A stretch of 64,000 bases of DNA from an uncultured Acidobacteriia bacterium (GCA_903825445.1 CAIKAS010000200.1:1-64000); one strand, 5' to 3'. Counted from the first letter of the stretch, positions 39,085 through 48,806 are shown. The notes: generated by a model not told the origin, from the sequence alone. Numbers and translations: made by a program.

Positions 39085-39397
39085 GAAACCTCCTGTCGTG
39101 CTCTTTTTGTTCCAGTGCTTCTCTTTTCATATCGGCCACTTCTCCCGGATCATCCGGCACCGTATCCCTGTTCAATACTTCGCTGAGTTGGGCCATCACG
39201 CCCGGTACGTCGCAGACCGAAAGCGCCGCCACGAGGTTTTCCTGGCGGACAAGTTCGATCTCGCGGGCGCAGACCGGAATCGAGCGAGGGGCGTTGATGC
39301 CGATTTTCACCCTCGAACGGTGGATAGAGAGAATATGGATCTCAATATCATTGCCGATCAGGACAGCCTCGCCCCGTCGCCTTCGCATCACGAGCAT
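39053..39397 (-). CDS. csrA: Carbon storage regulator CsrA with C-terminal extension
   Basis: MLVMRRRRGEAVLIGNDIEIHILSIHRSRVKIGINAPRSIPVCAREIELVRQEN, then about 60 extra residues. Confidence 0.92.
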   Translation of the reverse strand: MLVMRRRRGEAVLIGNDIEIHILSIHRSRVKIGINAPRSIPVCAREIELVRQENLVAALSVCDVPGVMAQLSEVLNRDTVPDDPGEVADMKREALEQKEHDRRFHVQHSHAANS

Positions 39398-39897
39398 GCT
39401 GCTGCCGCCTGTACAAAGAGGTGTCGATGTGAGTATGAGCCCTCAGATGAAATTGCCTGGACCGCTTTGCGATTCCCCAGATTGACGACTACCGGCGCCA
39501 TCAGGTTAGCGGTAGCCGGAAGTCCCTGCTGTAGTGTCACAATGGCGAGGCACAAAACGTCGTCTCCAATGACAGGCTGACGATCCATCGGCAGCATCGC
39601 AGCTCGCCTGTCGTCCGTCCCCACCGTAAGCCTGTAATTCCTGTCTACTACCAATATCGGAAGCGTGAGGAAGCATAAGGCCGGTGTCGAAAGGCTTTGC
39701 AGAAAGACAATCGGCTTCATGGCAGGACGAACGAGGAGGAGAAAGCGGCTGTTGGATTCAAAGCCGAAAGGTCCACTCTCGAATTGAACGATGTCGTTCT
39801 CCGAGTATTCTATTTCGCCGTGGTATTTAGTTAAGCATTTTGACATCGTGAAATCTCTTATCTCGTTGGCGCCGTCCGTGATCAATTGTCTTTTCAC
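39388..39897 (-). CDS. fliW: Flagellar assembly factor FliW
   Basis: GEIEYSENDIVQFESGPFGFESNSRFLLLVRPAMKPIVFLQSLSTPALCFLTLPILVV...DDVLCLAIVTLQQGLPATANLMAPVVVNLGNRKAVQAI; adjacent to csrA. Confidence 0.92.
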   Translation of the reverse strand: MKRQLITDGANEIRDFTMSKCLTKYHGEIEYSENDIVQFESGPFGFESNSRFLLLVRPAMKPIVFLQSLSTPALCFLTLPILVVDRNYRLTVGTDDRRAAMLPMDRQPVIGDDVLCLAIVTLQQGLPATANLMAPVVVNLGNRKAVQAISSEGSYSHRHLFVQAAAACS

Positions 39898-40532
39898 TGC
39901 TGCCTGCTGCGCAGAATGACCACATCCACACGCCGATTCTGTGCGCGGCCAGGTTCAGATTCATTGCCGGCTACGGGATCGTTATCGGCATATCCGACAA
40001 TCGCGAATCTCGACACCGGAAGCCCATCGGCGCCAGCCATCACATTGAGTAACGCAATGCCACGGGCCGCCGATAGTTCCCAATTACTGCGAAAATGCAC
40101 GTTGTGAACGGGCACGGAATCGGTATGACCTTCGAGAAGGACAGGATTTGGAAGGGGCCGGATAACATCGGCGACCTTACTGATGGTGGCCAGCGCCTGA
40201 GGATAGATCGTGTCCTTACCAGACGGGAAAAAGGCTTTCTCTCTCAGACTGATAACGACCCTCTGCTCCTCGATACCGATTAGAACGTCGCCATTCGCGA
40301 TTTCCGGAGCCAGTTCGCTTTTTAGCCGATCGAAAGGGAGCGCCATGTCAGGCGAGGCAGAGGCCGCCTGCACAGTTGACGCGGTGTGGTCCGGCGTCTT
40401 TGCCGTGGCGTTCCCGCCGGGCGCCATCGCGTACATGACCACAAAACACGCGAGCAGGAGTGTGACCAGGTCAGCATATGAAATCATCCATCGGTGGGCA
40501 CCAAAACTGCACTGAACTCTGCGGGATTTCAT
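39894..40532 (-). CDS. motB: OmpA-family flagellar stator protein MotB (copy 1)
   Basis: HRWMISYADLVTLLLACFVVMYAM plug/TM with conserved Asp; C-terminal LLEGHTDSVPVHNVHFRSNWELSAARGIALLN...ENRRVDVVIL-type OmpA domain. Confidence 0.93.
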   Translation of the reverse strand: MKSRRVQCSFGAHRWMISYADLVTLLLACFVVMYAMAPGGNATAKTPDHTASTVQAASASPDMALPFDRLKSELAPEIANGDVLIGIEEQRVVISLREKAFFPSGKDTIYPQALATISKVADVIRPLPNPVLLEGHTDSVPVHNVHFRSNWELSAARGIALLNVMAGADGLPVSRFAIVGYADNDPVAGNESEPGRAQNRRVDVVILRSRQQ

Positions 40533-41380
40533 GCTTCAACTCCTGATGCAGCGGCGCGGACCAGTTCATGTGCTCTGGGAGTGGCGGCCGTCGGGCGAGC
40601 CCCCTCAATGAAGTTTTCCATTTGATGTCGGATCAGGTTAGGGCTCAAGCCCTGAGCGACTATCAAGACGCTCTCCATAATTAACTCCCGCCGCTGGCTC
40701 TCATCGCTGAGTCTCGATCTGATCTTCGCGGCCAGAGGCAGCAATAACAGGTTGGCCAGTCCCACTCCGTAGAGCGTAGATACGAACGCAATTGCTATGC
40801 CTTTACCCATGTCTCCGACATTCGCAAGATGGCCCATGACGCGGATCAATCCGAGCACGGCACCGATGATTCCGATGGTCGGCGCGTATCCGCCCGCGAG
40901 TTCGAAAACCTCCGCGTCGGCTTCGGCGCGTTCTTGTGTCATGCGGATATCGGTTTCAAGCTGACGGCGGATCTCATTGCTCTCCACGCCGTCCACAGCC
41001 ATGAGCCATGCCCTTCGTGTGAATGAATCTTCTATCGCCGCTGCATGGTCTTCAATAGCAACCATACCGCCGCGGCGTGCTATCCAGGCGAAGCGAAGAA
41101 GTTGCTCCGTCACCGCATGGTTGTCCCAGTGCTCCGCAAAGAATGCGTTACGGCCTCGTTTCAACGCGGTAAGCAGCCTGCGCGCCGTCGTGCTGATCAA
41201 TACCGCACCGAGCGTGCCGCCGACGACAATCAGACCCGCCGTGATCTGAGCTAAATCGGCTATACTGCCGCTCTCAAGCACAATCCCGGCCACAATGCAG
41301 GCCGAGGCGACAGCCATCCCGGCGAAGGTGGCGTAATCCGGATTTTTTTGACGTGAGGTTTTCATGGCTGATTCTGTCAT
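40529..41380 (-). CDS. motA: Flagellar stator protein MotA (copy 1)
   Basis: GLIVVGGTLGAVLIS...FELAGGYAPTIGIIGAVLGLIRVMGHLANVGDMGKGIAIAFVSTLYGVGLANLLLLPLAAKI; ATGA overlap with motB. Confidence 0.95.
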   Translation of the reverse strand: MTESAMKTSRQKNPDYATFAGMAVASACIVAGIVLESGSIADLAQITAGLIVVGGTLGAVLISTTARRLLTALKRGRNAFFAEHWDNHAVTEQLLRFAWIARRGGMVAIEDHAAAIEDSFTRRAWLMAVDGVESNEIRRQLETDIRMTQERAEADAEVFELAGGYAPTIGIIGAVLGLIRVMGHLANVGDMGKGIAIAFVSTLYGVGLANLLLLPLAAKIRSRLSDESQRRELIMESVLIVAQGLSPNLIRHQMENFIEGARPTAATPRAHELVRAAASGVEA

Positions 41381-41475
41381 TTTCGTTACGCTCCAGTACT
41401 CAGTGAGACACCCACTGCCGGAGGACGGCCATATTCTTGCAGGTGTGGTCGATGAGAGTTATTGAGGAAATTGTT

Positions 41476-41769
41476 ATGCGGCATCTTCTAACCCCTTCCA
41501 GTCTGTATGCAGCCGCAATTGTGGACGCGTGGAGTAAAGGCGACGCAGAGCGACTGAACCAGGAACTGACGCAAGCCAAGGCCCTGCGTTTTGAAGGCGT
41601 TACGGACACCGGCGAGTGCGAGCGCGGCGAAGTTCTTCAGGCCATTGCGGACGCGATTCAAGGTGCCGGCAGACCTGGGAGCCAGGACCGATGCTCCACT
41701 TACATCTCGATGCTGCGGCATCTTGCGAACCCTCGCGACGAACAACTGATCGAATTCGGTCATAATTAG
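41476..41769 (+). CDS. Small hypothetical protein, antisense to the surrounding operon; weak resemblance to DUF1843-type short motif
   Basis: MRHLLTPSSLYAAAIVDAWSKGDAERLNQELTQAKALRFEGVTD...; lies in a ~400-bp gap between fliM and motA. Confidence 0.45.
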   Translation: MRHLLTPSSLYAAAIVDAWSKGDAERLNQELTQAKALRFEGVTDTGECERGEVLQAIADAIQGAGRPGSQDRCSTYISMLRHLANPRDEQLIEFGHN

Positions 41770-41779
41770 GCCTGTGGTT

Positions 41780-42736
41780 CTATGCCCGAACTTCCGGCAT
41801 TGCATCAATCAGAAACGCCTTCTTTTGGTTAGAATTGACGACCCGGCCGCGGAACTTGGAGCTGCCGTTGATTTCGCAATCCATAAGCTGGTCAGTGCGA
41901 TGATCGAGTTGCAATAGATCGCCGGGTTCCATAGCCAGCAGGTCTTTCACCCGCAAAACCGGACCTTTGATGATGGCGTCCAACTGAGCCTCGGAATTCT
42001 GCAAAAGCCTGAGTACGCGCTGTTGCTCCGCTTCGGTAGGCTCCGTCTTGCGAAGATTCCATTGCTGGTCGAATTTCTGCCCGATCATTTTGATATTGAT
42101 CGATGGAATCGCCAGGTTCAGAGTACCGGAATTCTCCCCAATTCGAATTTCGATGGCCACCGCCACTACCGCTTCATTCGGCGCCAGTATCTGGAGCATT
42201 TGCGGTTCAGTCGCAACTGCTTCGATCTTGAAATCGATTGCAGTGACACCTTTCCATGCTTCCTTGAGATCGTTGAGAATGATCCGGAACAGGGTCTCGA
42301 GCAGGTTCTGTTCTATCTCAGTCAGTTCGCGTCTGAGGTTAGCGGCCGTGCGGCCCTTGCCGCCGAGAATCATCTCTATGATCGGGAAGATGAGCGATGG
42401 ATTGAGTTCGATAAGCGCGTTTCCGTCGTAGGGCCGCAGGCTAAGAGACACCAGACATGTTGGGGACGGCAACCCTTCCAAAAACTCGCCATAGGACAAT
42501 TGCTCTACGCTGACAAGGTTGACAGTTAGATATGACCGAAGATACGCGGAGAGGCTTGATGCCAGATTGCGCACGAAGTTTTCGTGCAATAAATGAATAG
42601 CGCGGACCTGAGACTTGGCAATCCGGTCGGGGCGTCGAAAATCAAACGCCACGGCTTTTCGGGCCGGATCTTCGCCAGCGCCCTTTACCTTCTGAAAGAC
42701 TGCGTCGATTTCCTGCTGAGTTAGTTGCCGGCTCAC
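41780..42736 (-). CDS. fliM: Flagellar motor switch protein FliM
   Basis: MSRQLTQQEIDAVFQ...FDFRRPDRIAKSQVRAIHLLHENFVRNLASSLSAYLRSYLTVNLVSVEQLSYGEFLEGLPSPT. Confidence 0.97.
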   Translation of the reverse strand: MSRQLTQQEIDAVFQKVKGAGEDPARKAVAFDFRRPDRIAKSQVRAIHLLHENFVRNLASSLSAYLRSYLTVNLVSVEQLSYGEFLEGLPSPTCLVSLSLRPYDGNALIELNPSLIFPIIEMILGGKGRTAANLRRELTEIEQNLLETLFRIILNDLKEAWKGVTAIDFKIEAVATEPQMLQILAPNEAVVAVAIEIRIGENSGTLNLAIPSINIKMIGQKFDQQWNLRKTEPTEAEQQRVLRLLQNSEAQLDAIIKGPVLRVKDLLAMEPGDLLQLDHRTDQLMDCEINGSSKFRGRVVNSNQKKAFLIDAMPEVRA

Positions 42737-42836
42737 AAGTAGGACTCTGCCATTGCTTTATTCACGTGATCGGTTCGCGATCATCAGGTGAAAGGCAATT
42801 TCAGGGCCGAAATCCCGAGCGATGTAAGACAGACTG

Positions 42837-43895
42837 TCAGGCACCTACCAGGTGAAGCATGGCGGACGCAATCCTCTGCAAAGGCAACACTTGTTGAGCG
42901 GCGCCGAGGCGAATAGCTTCCCGAGGCATGCCAAAAACGACACAACTTTCTTCGTCCTGAGCAATGGTTGGCGCGCCGCACTGGCGAATTCTCGCTAGTC
43001 CCATCGCGCCATCGCCACCCATTCCCGTGAGAATGACGCCGACCGCATTGGCAGCGGCTTCTTCGGCGACACTTCCAAACAGAACGTCAACGGAGGGTCT
43101 CTGATAGCAGACTCGCGGACCATCCTTCACCACAACCTTGTATCCCGCTCCGGCCCGTCTGAGCAGCATGTGGAAGTTCCCAGGCGCGACCAGCACCCGA
43201 CCTGTACGAAGTTCGTCGCCATCCTGAGCTTCCTTGACTTCCATGCGGCAAATCTGGTTCAGGCGGTCGCTGAACGCCTTTGAGAAGCCGGCTGGAATAT
43301 GTTGCGCAACCACTGTTCCGGGAAAGTTAGCGGGAAGCTCTTCGAGGACCTTCCTGATCGCCTCCGTGCCTCCGGTGGACGCCCCAATCGCGACAACGGC
43401 TGAATCGCGCAGATGCAGTGTTTTTGGTTCCGATCGATTTGCCAACGCGCCAGTGGGTGTTGATGCCGGCTGCGCGCCGATTACGCGAGGCCGCACTTTG
43501 GCTGCTGCCGCTGAGCGAATTTTGTCGGCGAGGGTCTTTTTCAGGTCGCCCACGGAGTAGGGTCCGGCGGGCTTACCCAATGCCTCGGCAGCGCCTTCCT
43601 CAAGCGCCCGCAACGCTACTTCGCAGGATGCCTGCGCCAACGAACTGATCACCAGTACCGGCATCGGTTTGTAGCGCATCAGTTTGCGGAGGAACGTCAA
43701 ACCGTCCATGCGCGGCATCTCGATATCGAGAGTAAGAACGTCCGGCGACAACTTGAGGATCATGTCGCGGGCCACATAGGGATCCGTGGCCGTGCCCACC
43801 ACCTCGATGTCAGGTTCTCCCTCCAGACATTCCGAGAGGATCCGCCGGACCAGTGCCGAGTCGTCCACTATAAGGACTTTGATCTTGCGATTCAT
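42837..43895 (-). CDS. cheB: Chemotaxis methylesterase CheB
   Basis: KVLIVDDSALVRRILSECL receiver; AIGASTGGTEAIRKVLEELP, AQHIPAGFSKAFSDRLN, GVILTGMGGDGAMGLARIR catalytic motifs. Confidence 0.97.
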   Translation of the reverse strand: MNRKIKVLIVDDSALVRRILSECLEGEPDIEVVGTATDPYVARDMILKLSPDVLTLDIEMPRMDGLTFLRKLMRYKPMPVLVISSLAQASCEVALRALEEGAAEALGKPAGPYSVGDLKKTLADKIRSAAAAKVRPRVIGAQPASTPTGALANRSEPKTLHLRDSAVVAIGASTGGTEAIRKVLEELPANFPGTVVAQHIPAGFSKAFSDRLNQICRMEVKEAQDGDELRTGRVLVAPGNFHMLLRRAGAGYKVVVKDGPRVCYQRPSVDVLFGSVAEEAAANAVGVILTGMGGDGAMGLARIRQCGAPTIAQDEESCVVFGMPREAIRLGAAQQVLPLQRIASAMLHLVGA

Positions 43896-43908
43896 TAGGG
43901 GTCCCGGC

Positions 43909-44340
43909 TTAGACGATCGTCAGACCGATGGCCAGGTTTCCTTCCATGAGTTCGAAGCTGCGTTGAAATTGCATGCTCCGCAGGGCAAAGTCGTCTACAA
44001 CCGACACCTCGGGCGTCGATATGGAGAAACGGCCCGCAGGGTCATTCCGGCCCAACACCGCCCCGCAAAGAATGTTCGCCAATTCTCCGAGAGCCGCGCG
44101 GATTTGGTCTTCCGGCGCTGAGCCATCTTCCGTCCCCAGAAAACTCGCTGCTAAGGTGGCTGCAGTTACGTTTGGGACAGAGACTGCCAGAGCGCCGCTC
44201 CGAGAGCCCGAAAACGAGACGTGCGCGGACAAACACGGCCCCTCGACCGGGTCTGCGCACGGACCCAGCACGGATGAGAAGAACATTGCCTCCAGCACTT
44301 CTTCCGTGACACCTTCGAGCAGGCGCTCCATCTCAGGCAT
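43909..44340 (-). CDS. CheX/CheC-family chemotaxis phosphatase-like protein
   Basis: AALGELANILCGAVLGRNDPAGRFSISTPEVSVVDD (E-x2-N motif) typical of CheX-like domains. Confidence 0.8.
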   Translation of the reverse strand: MPEMERLLEGVTEEVLEAMFFSSVLGPCADPVEGPCLSAHVSFSGSRSGALAVSVPNVTAATLAASFLGTEDGSAPEDQIRAALGELANILCGAVLGRNDPAGRFSISTPEVSVVDDFALRSMQFQRSFELMEGNLAIGLTIV

Positions 44341-44725
44341 GGACGCACTCCAGTACTCTTTCTAGCTGATCGCGGAATTCGTGCGGCCTAAACGGTTTTA
44401 CGAGGTAGGCCTTCGCTCCCATGCTCAGCAGGCGGTCCGCGCGATTTGCGGTGGCGTCGCTTGAAACCATTACGACAGGCACGTGACAGAGATCTTTGTC
44501 TTCCGTGATGCGTCGCAGCATCCCCTCGCCATCGAGCCGTGGCATATTGACATCGCTGATCACAATGCTGACGTGGTGACTGTGCAGTATGGCAAGCGCT
44601 TCCTCGCCATCGGACGCAAAATAACACGCATCCACGTCGAAGCCGGAAATTCCCAATATCCGGCGAATGACTGTCTGCATCGCGGAACAGTCGTCAACTA
44701 TTAACACTGAGAATGCCATTTCCAC
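44333..44725 (-). CDS. cheY: CheY-type single-domain response regulator
   Basis: FSVLIVDDCSAMQTVIRRIL...VSIVISDVNMPRLDGEGMLRRI...KAYLVKPFRPHEFRDQL. Confidence 0.93.
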   Translation of the reverse strand: MEMAFSVLIVDDCSAMQTVIRRILGISGFDVDACYFASDGEEALAILHSHHVSIVISDVNMPRLDGEGMLRRITEDKDLCHVPVVMVSSDATANRADRLLSMGAKAYLVKPFRPHEFRDQLERVLECVHA

Positions 44726-45224
44726 TCCTTTCCATTACTGATTCCTGACCACCCGCCGTGCGCAGCAGGAACCGCCCCGAAGCGACTTCCAGCCGGACCG
44801 TCCTCGCGTCGCTTCCGCCCACTGCTTCCGAACTGATCATTAGTCCGGCCTGCCAGAGGATTTTACGGACTGCCAGGCAATTTCGCTTGCCAATATTGAA
44901 CATGCCTGCAGCGTCCATGACCTGTGCTCCGCCGGCAGTGCGCACCACGAGCCGTTTCTTTTCGGCTCCTGCCTGGTATGCCTGGCGAAACAAGAGCGGC
45001 ACGCCGGTATCGGCGAACATGTAGGGATTCTGCTGCGCCTTGACTTTATCGAGGCTGGACTCAGGCAGCATGAAGTGGAGCAGGCCCGCAACTTGTGAGA
45101 CAGGATCATGAATTGCTACCGCGATGCAGGATCCCAGCGCGTATGTAATCAACGAACTGTTTGGCTCGTTGGTGACGCGGCAATCCGCCACCCCGACAAC
45201 TACCTGCCCGCGCTGTTCCGCCAT
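44694..45224 (-). CDS. cheD: Chemoreceptor glutamine deamidase CheD
   Basis: SLITYALGSCIAVAIHDPVSQVAGLLHFMLPES (catalytic Cys/His), NIGKRNCLAVRKILWQAGLMISSEAVGGSDARTVRLEVASG. Confidence 0.95.
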   Translation of the reverse strand: MAEQRGQVVVGVADCRVTNEPNSSLITYALGSCIAVAIHDPVSQVAGLLHFMLPESSLDKVKAQQNPYMFADTGVPLLFRQAYQAGAEKKRLVVRTAGGAQVMDAAGMFNIGKRNCLAVRKILWQAGLMISSEAVGGSDARTVRLEVASGRFLLRTAGGQESVMERSGNGILSVNS

Positions 45225-46105
45225 AGGCCGCCTTTCCCGTTTCTATATAACGCTGGTTTCACATAGTCCAGACCGTGATCTACGCCACCGAGACCTTCAG
45301 AGTGCCCAATAAACAGGTACCCGCCGGGTGTCAGTGTCGATGCCAGCCTCTTGGCCAGAGCTTCCTGTGTTGGTTTGTCGAAATAAATAGTAACGTTGCG
45401 GCAGAAGATTGCCTGGAAGCGGGCAGCAGGCATTGGATCAGTGACGAGATTGAATCGCTGGCAATGGACGCGCTCGCGGTATTCGGACTTGACCCGGTAC
45501 TTTCCCTGCATCTGCCCGTTACCCCGCAAAAAGTATTTTCGCGGCCAACCCTGGGGCAGTGCCTCCACCGCACGCGCTTCGTAGACGGCATCGGCTGTCG
45601 CGCGAAGCACGCGGGTGTTGATGTCGGTGGCCAGTATATTCACGTTGGCCTGAGGACCGAGACACTCCATCAGAGTAAAAAGAATGGAATACGGTTCTTC
45701 TCCTGTGGATGACGCTGCACTCCAGATTTCGACGGGCGCATTCGGCGGCAATTGTTGAATGAAATCGGTGCGGAGAAAATCGAAATGAGCCGGCTCACGA
45801 AGAAAACTCGTGAAGTTGGTGGTAAGGAGGTCGGCCATCTCGAGCATCGCCTGTCCGCTCGGGTCCGATCCGACATGGCGAGAATACTGTTCGAAGGACT
45901 TGAATCCAAGTCGCCTCAGTTCCTTGCCCAGTCTGGACACAACCAGGCTCTGCTTGCCGTCTTTGAGGTCGAGGCCAAAGTTCTGGTAAGCCAGGCGCCG
46001 GATCTGTTCGAATTCAGACGAGGTCAGCGTCGGCGAGGCGGAGTCGTACGTCGCCGCTGGCTGCCCGGTGGGTGGCGGCGCGAAAGTTGTGGTCATGACA
46101 GGCAT
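45200..46105 (-). CDS. cheR: Chemotaxis methyltransferase CheR
   Basis: EIWSAASSTGEEPYSILFTLMECLG; ILATDINTRVLRATADAVYEARAVEALPQGWPRKYFLRG; IFCRNVTIYFDKPTQEALAKRLASTLTPGGYLFIGHSEGL. Confidence 0.97.
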   Translation of the reverse strand: MPVMTTTFAPPPTGQPAATYDSASPTLTSSEFEQIRRLAYQNFGLDLKDGKQSLVVSRLGKELRRLGFKSFEQYSRHVGSDPSGQAMLEMADLLTTNFTSFLREPAHFDFLRTDFIQQLPPNAPVEIWSAASSTGEEPYSILFTLMECLGPQANVNILATDINTRVLRATADAVYEARAVEALPQGWPRKYFLRGNGQMQGKYRVKSEYRERVHCQRFNLVTDPMPAARFQAIFCRNVTIYFDKPTQEALAKRLASTLTPGGYLFIGHSEGLGGVDHGLDYVKPALYRNGKGGLWRNSAGR

Positions 46106-46107
46106 TG

Positions 46108-48171
46108 TTATCCCACGCGAGACGGGTTGAACAAAGCATTCATGTCCAGAATCAGCGCCACACGTCCATCACCCAGAATCGCGCCGCCGGCCACGCCCGA
46201 TACGTTCTTCAGGGTTTCGCCCAGGCTCTTGATGACGACTTCCTGCTTTCCGATCAGCGTATCTACCATCAGGCAATACTCCATCCCGTGGCTTTCCGTT
46301 AAAATCAGGAGGCTTTCAAGCGGATCCTCACTGGACGCTTTTATGCCAAAGCGATGGTAAAGGCGAACGACCGGCAGCACACGCTCACGAATGAGAGCAA
46401 ACTCGCGCTTCCCTTCGATCGTCGACACCATTCCTTCGACGGGGCGCAACATTTCTTTGACAGCAAAGATCGGAACAATATAGCGCTGCGTTCCGACCCC
46501 GATGACGAGGCCGTCAATGATGGCAAGCGTGAGAGGAAGCTTGAGTTGAAAAGTGGTTCCCTTGCCCAGTGCGGTTTGAATCTCAGTGCGTCCGCGTAAT
46601 TTCTGGATCTGGCGCTGCACGACATCCATGCCAACGCCGCGTCCTGAGATATCCGTGACTTTCTCCGCCGTTGAGAAACCGGGCTCAAAAATCAAATTGT
46701 AGATTTCACTGTCCGAGAGATTCGCCCCGGGCTGGACAATTCCTTTGTCGATGGCCTTCTTTAATATCTTGTCCCGGCTCATCCCGCGGCCGTCATCAGT
46801 AATCTCGATCTGGATATGGCCGCCCTGATGGGAGGCGCGTAATTCGATACGGGCCACCGCAGGCTTACCAGTTTTCAGACGCTCTTCAGGGGTCTCGATG
46901 CCATGATCGGCTGCGTTACGAATCATGTGCATGAGCGGATCCGCCAACTCTTCCACAATGTTTCGATCAAGTTCGGTGTCTTCGCCAAATGTAACCAGCT
47001 CAGCCTGCTTTCCGGACTTGCGACACAGATCGCGGACCAGGCGCGCCATCTTCTGGAACAGAAGGCCGACCGGGACCATTCGCATCGACATGGCGGTTTT
47101 CTGAACCTCGGCCGTAATGCGTGACAACTGCGCGACATTTCGCATGAGGGCCGCACTTTGGAGTTTTGCGAGCTCCGGGTTATGGCTGACCAGCGACTGC
47201 GCGATCACCATCTCGCCGACGGCGTCGACCAGAAAATCAAGCTTGGCTGTATCCACCTTGATGGAACTGGCGACAACACCGGAGCGATTGGTTCCGCGAG
47301 CCGACCGGGAGTCCTCCACCGCTGCTTCCGGCCCCGCCTGCATTGGCTCCTGAGAGAGGTCAGCCGCATCGACGGCTCTGCTATTATCACTGGCTGGTGT
47401 CAATACACTGGCCAGAGCTTCCAGGTTATTGTCAATCTGAGTGCCGCCGTTATCGCTCATCACACTGCGGATACCTGCAATGAGCTGCTCCGTGGGCGCC
47501 GCTGCAGAGGTGCTCCCGTTCTCTATCCGTGTCACTTCGCGGCTCAGGTAGTCCGCCGCCTCGAGGATGACATCAACTACCGCTGGATCGAGCTTCAACA
47601 TGCCGTTACGAGCCAGATCCAGCAAAGTCTCGGTCTCGTGCGAGACCTGTCGAATATCCTGGAACTCCAGAAAGCCCGCAATGCCTTTGATCGTGTGAAA
47701 GGCCCGAAACATCGAGTGGATGGGATCGACACTTGTCGGGTCCTGCTCGAGCGCCAGTACACTTTGTTCGATGCCCTGCAAGTGCTCGCGGGCCTCTACA
47801 ACGAAGTCAGCGACGAGTTCGGGATCGTCTGCGATACCGGCCGCGGCTGGTGCCGGCGGCTTGGGCTCGTTCACTAATCCCACGGCCTCCAGGGTTTCCT
47901 GCAGGCTCTGAACTCCTGCCTGAGCGACTCGTGAAAACTCCCCGGGCTTCGCCTGGCAGGACAAGAGATCACGTCTCAGTTTGGCACCTTCCGTGGCAAT
48001 GTCTTTGAACCCGACACTGGACATTTCGATGATCTGGTTAAGCAGACTGAACCATCGAGGCTGACTACCCGCCATTTCAGCATCGTCACCCATCACAACG
48101 TGAATAGCCAGGTCGTTCACGAGTCGGTGGATGTGTTGTAAAGGCTCGACTTCGATTTCCGTTGTTTGCAT
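46108..48171 (-). CDS. cheA: Chemotaxis histidine kinase CheA with N-terminal extension before the Hpt domain
   Basis: HSMFRAFHTIKGIAGFLE Hpt; LVRDLCRKSGKQAELVTFGEDTELDRNIVEELADPLMHMIRNAADHGIETPEER; GRGVGMDVVQRQIQKLRG; CheW-like P5. Likely start MQTTEIEVEP at 48171. Confidence 0.96.
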   Translation of the reverse strand: MQTTEIEVEPLQHIHRLVNDLAIHVVMGDDAEMAGSQPRWFSLLNQIIEMSSVGFKDIATEGAKLRRDLLSCQAKPGEFSRVAQAGVQSLQETLEAVGLVNEPKPPAPAAAGIADDPELVADFVVEAREHLQGIEQSVLALEQDPTSVDPIHSMFRAFHTIKGIAGFLEFQDIRQVSHETETLLDLARNGMLKLDPAVVDVILEAADYLSREVTRIENGSTSAAAPTEQLIAGIRSVMSDNGGTQIDNNLEALASVLTPASDNSRAVDAADLSQEPMQAGPEAAVEDSRSARGTNRSGVVASSIKVDTAKLDFLVDAVGEMVIAQSLVSHNPELAKLQSAALMRNVAQLSRITAEVQKTAMSMRMVPVGLLFQKMARLVRDLCRKSGKQAELVTFGEDTELDRNIVEELADPLMHMIRNAADHGIETPEERLKTGKPAVARIELRASHQGGHIQIEITDDGRGMSRDKILKKAIDKGIVQPGANLSDSEIYNLIFEPGFSTAEKVTDISGRGVGMDVVQRQIQKLRGRTEIQTALGKGTTFQLKLPLTLAIIDGLVIGVGTQRYIVPIFAVKEMLRPVEGMVSTIEGKREFALIRERVLPVVRLYHRFGIKASSEDPLESLLILTESHGMEYCLMVDTLIGKQEVVIKSLGETLKNVSGVAGGAILGDGRVALILDMNALFNPSRVG

Positions 48172-48290
48172 ATCAGGAATTCCGATCAATCAGGACTGCG
48201 AGAGAAGCCGAACCTGGCGACTAAATAAGGCCGCCCTGGTTTCGACAGGCCACAGCATTTGCTGCTCAACTGGACAAATTAACGAATCGC

Positions 48291-48806
48291 CTAGTTCACA
48301 AGGGCGTCGAGGCCTGTGATCTCGCCGGCATTGAGAACTTTTTCAATGTCGAGGAGAATCTTGACTTTGCCCTTGCTCTTGGCAATGCCGAGGAGATAGG
48401 GTATGGTGACACCTTCGCCGAAGTCCGGAGTGTCCTCGATTTCCGATACCGCTACGTTCAATACTTCCGAGACGGAATCGACGATGACGCCCATTAACAT
48501 GCGGGAGCCTTCGCGGGCAACATCGACGACAATAATGCAGGTGCGCTGTGTACGCTCAGTGGAGGGCATACCAAACTTCAACCGCAGATCCACGACGGGG
48601 ACTACCTTGCCGCGCAGATTGATGATTCCCTGGACAAACGATGGCGTGTGAGGGACGCTCGTAATATCCTGCATCCCCATAATCTCCCGAACGCTTAGAA
48701 CGCCTATGGCGAATTCTTCCGCGCCCACGTAGAAGCTAAGGTATTTTTCAGAACGGCGTTCCAGTATGGCCGTATCGTTGTTGGTCTGTTGAATTGCGGC
48801 TTGCAT
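48291..48806 (-). CDS. cheW: Chemotaxis coupling protein CheW
   Basis: KYLSFYVGAEEFAIGVLSVREIMGMQDITSVPHTPSFVQGIINLRGKVVPVVDLRLKFG. Confidence 0.96.
   Translation of the reverse strand: MQAAIQQTNNDTAILERRSEKYLSFYVGAEEFAIGVLSVREIMGMQDITSVPHTPSFVQGIINLRGKVVPVVDLRLKFGMPSTERTQRTCIIVVDVAREGSRMLMGVIVDSVSEVLNVAVSEIEDTPDFGEGVTIPYLLGIAKSKGKVKILLDIEKVLNAGEITGLDALVN

Noticed and set aside
47158-47877. + strand ORF of 239 aa
   Set aside because: Antisense to cheA with no domain similarity.
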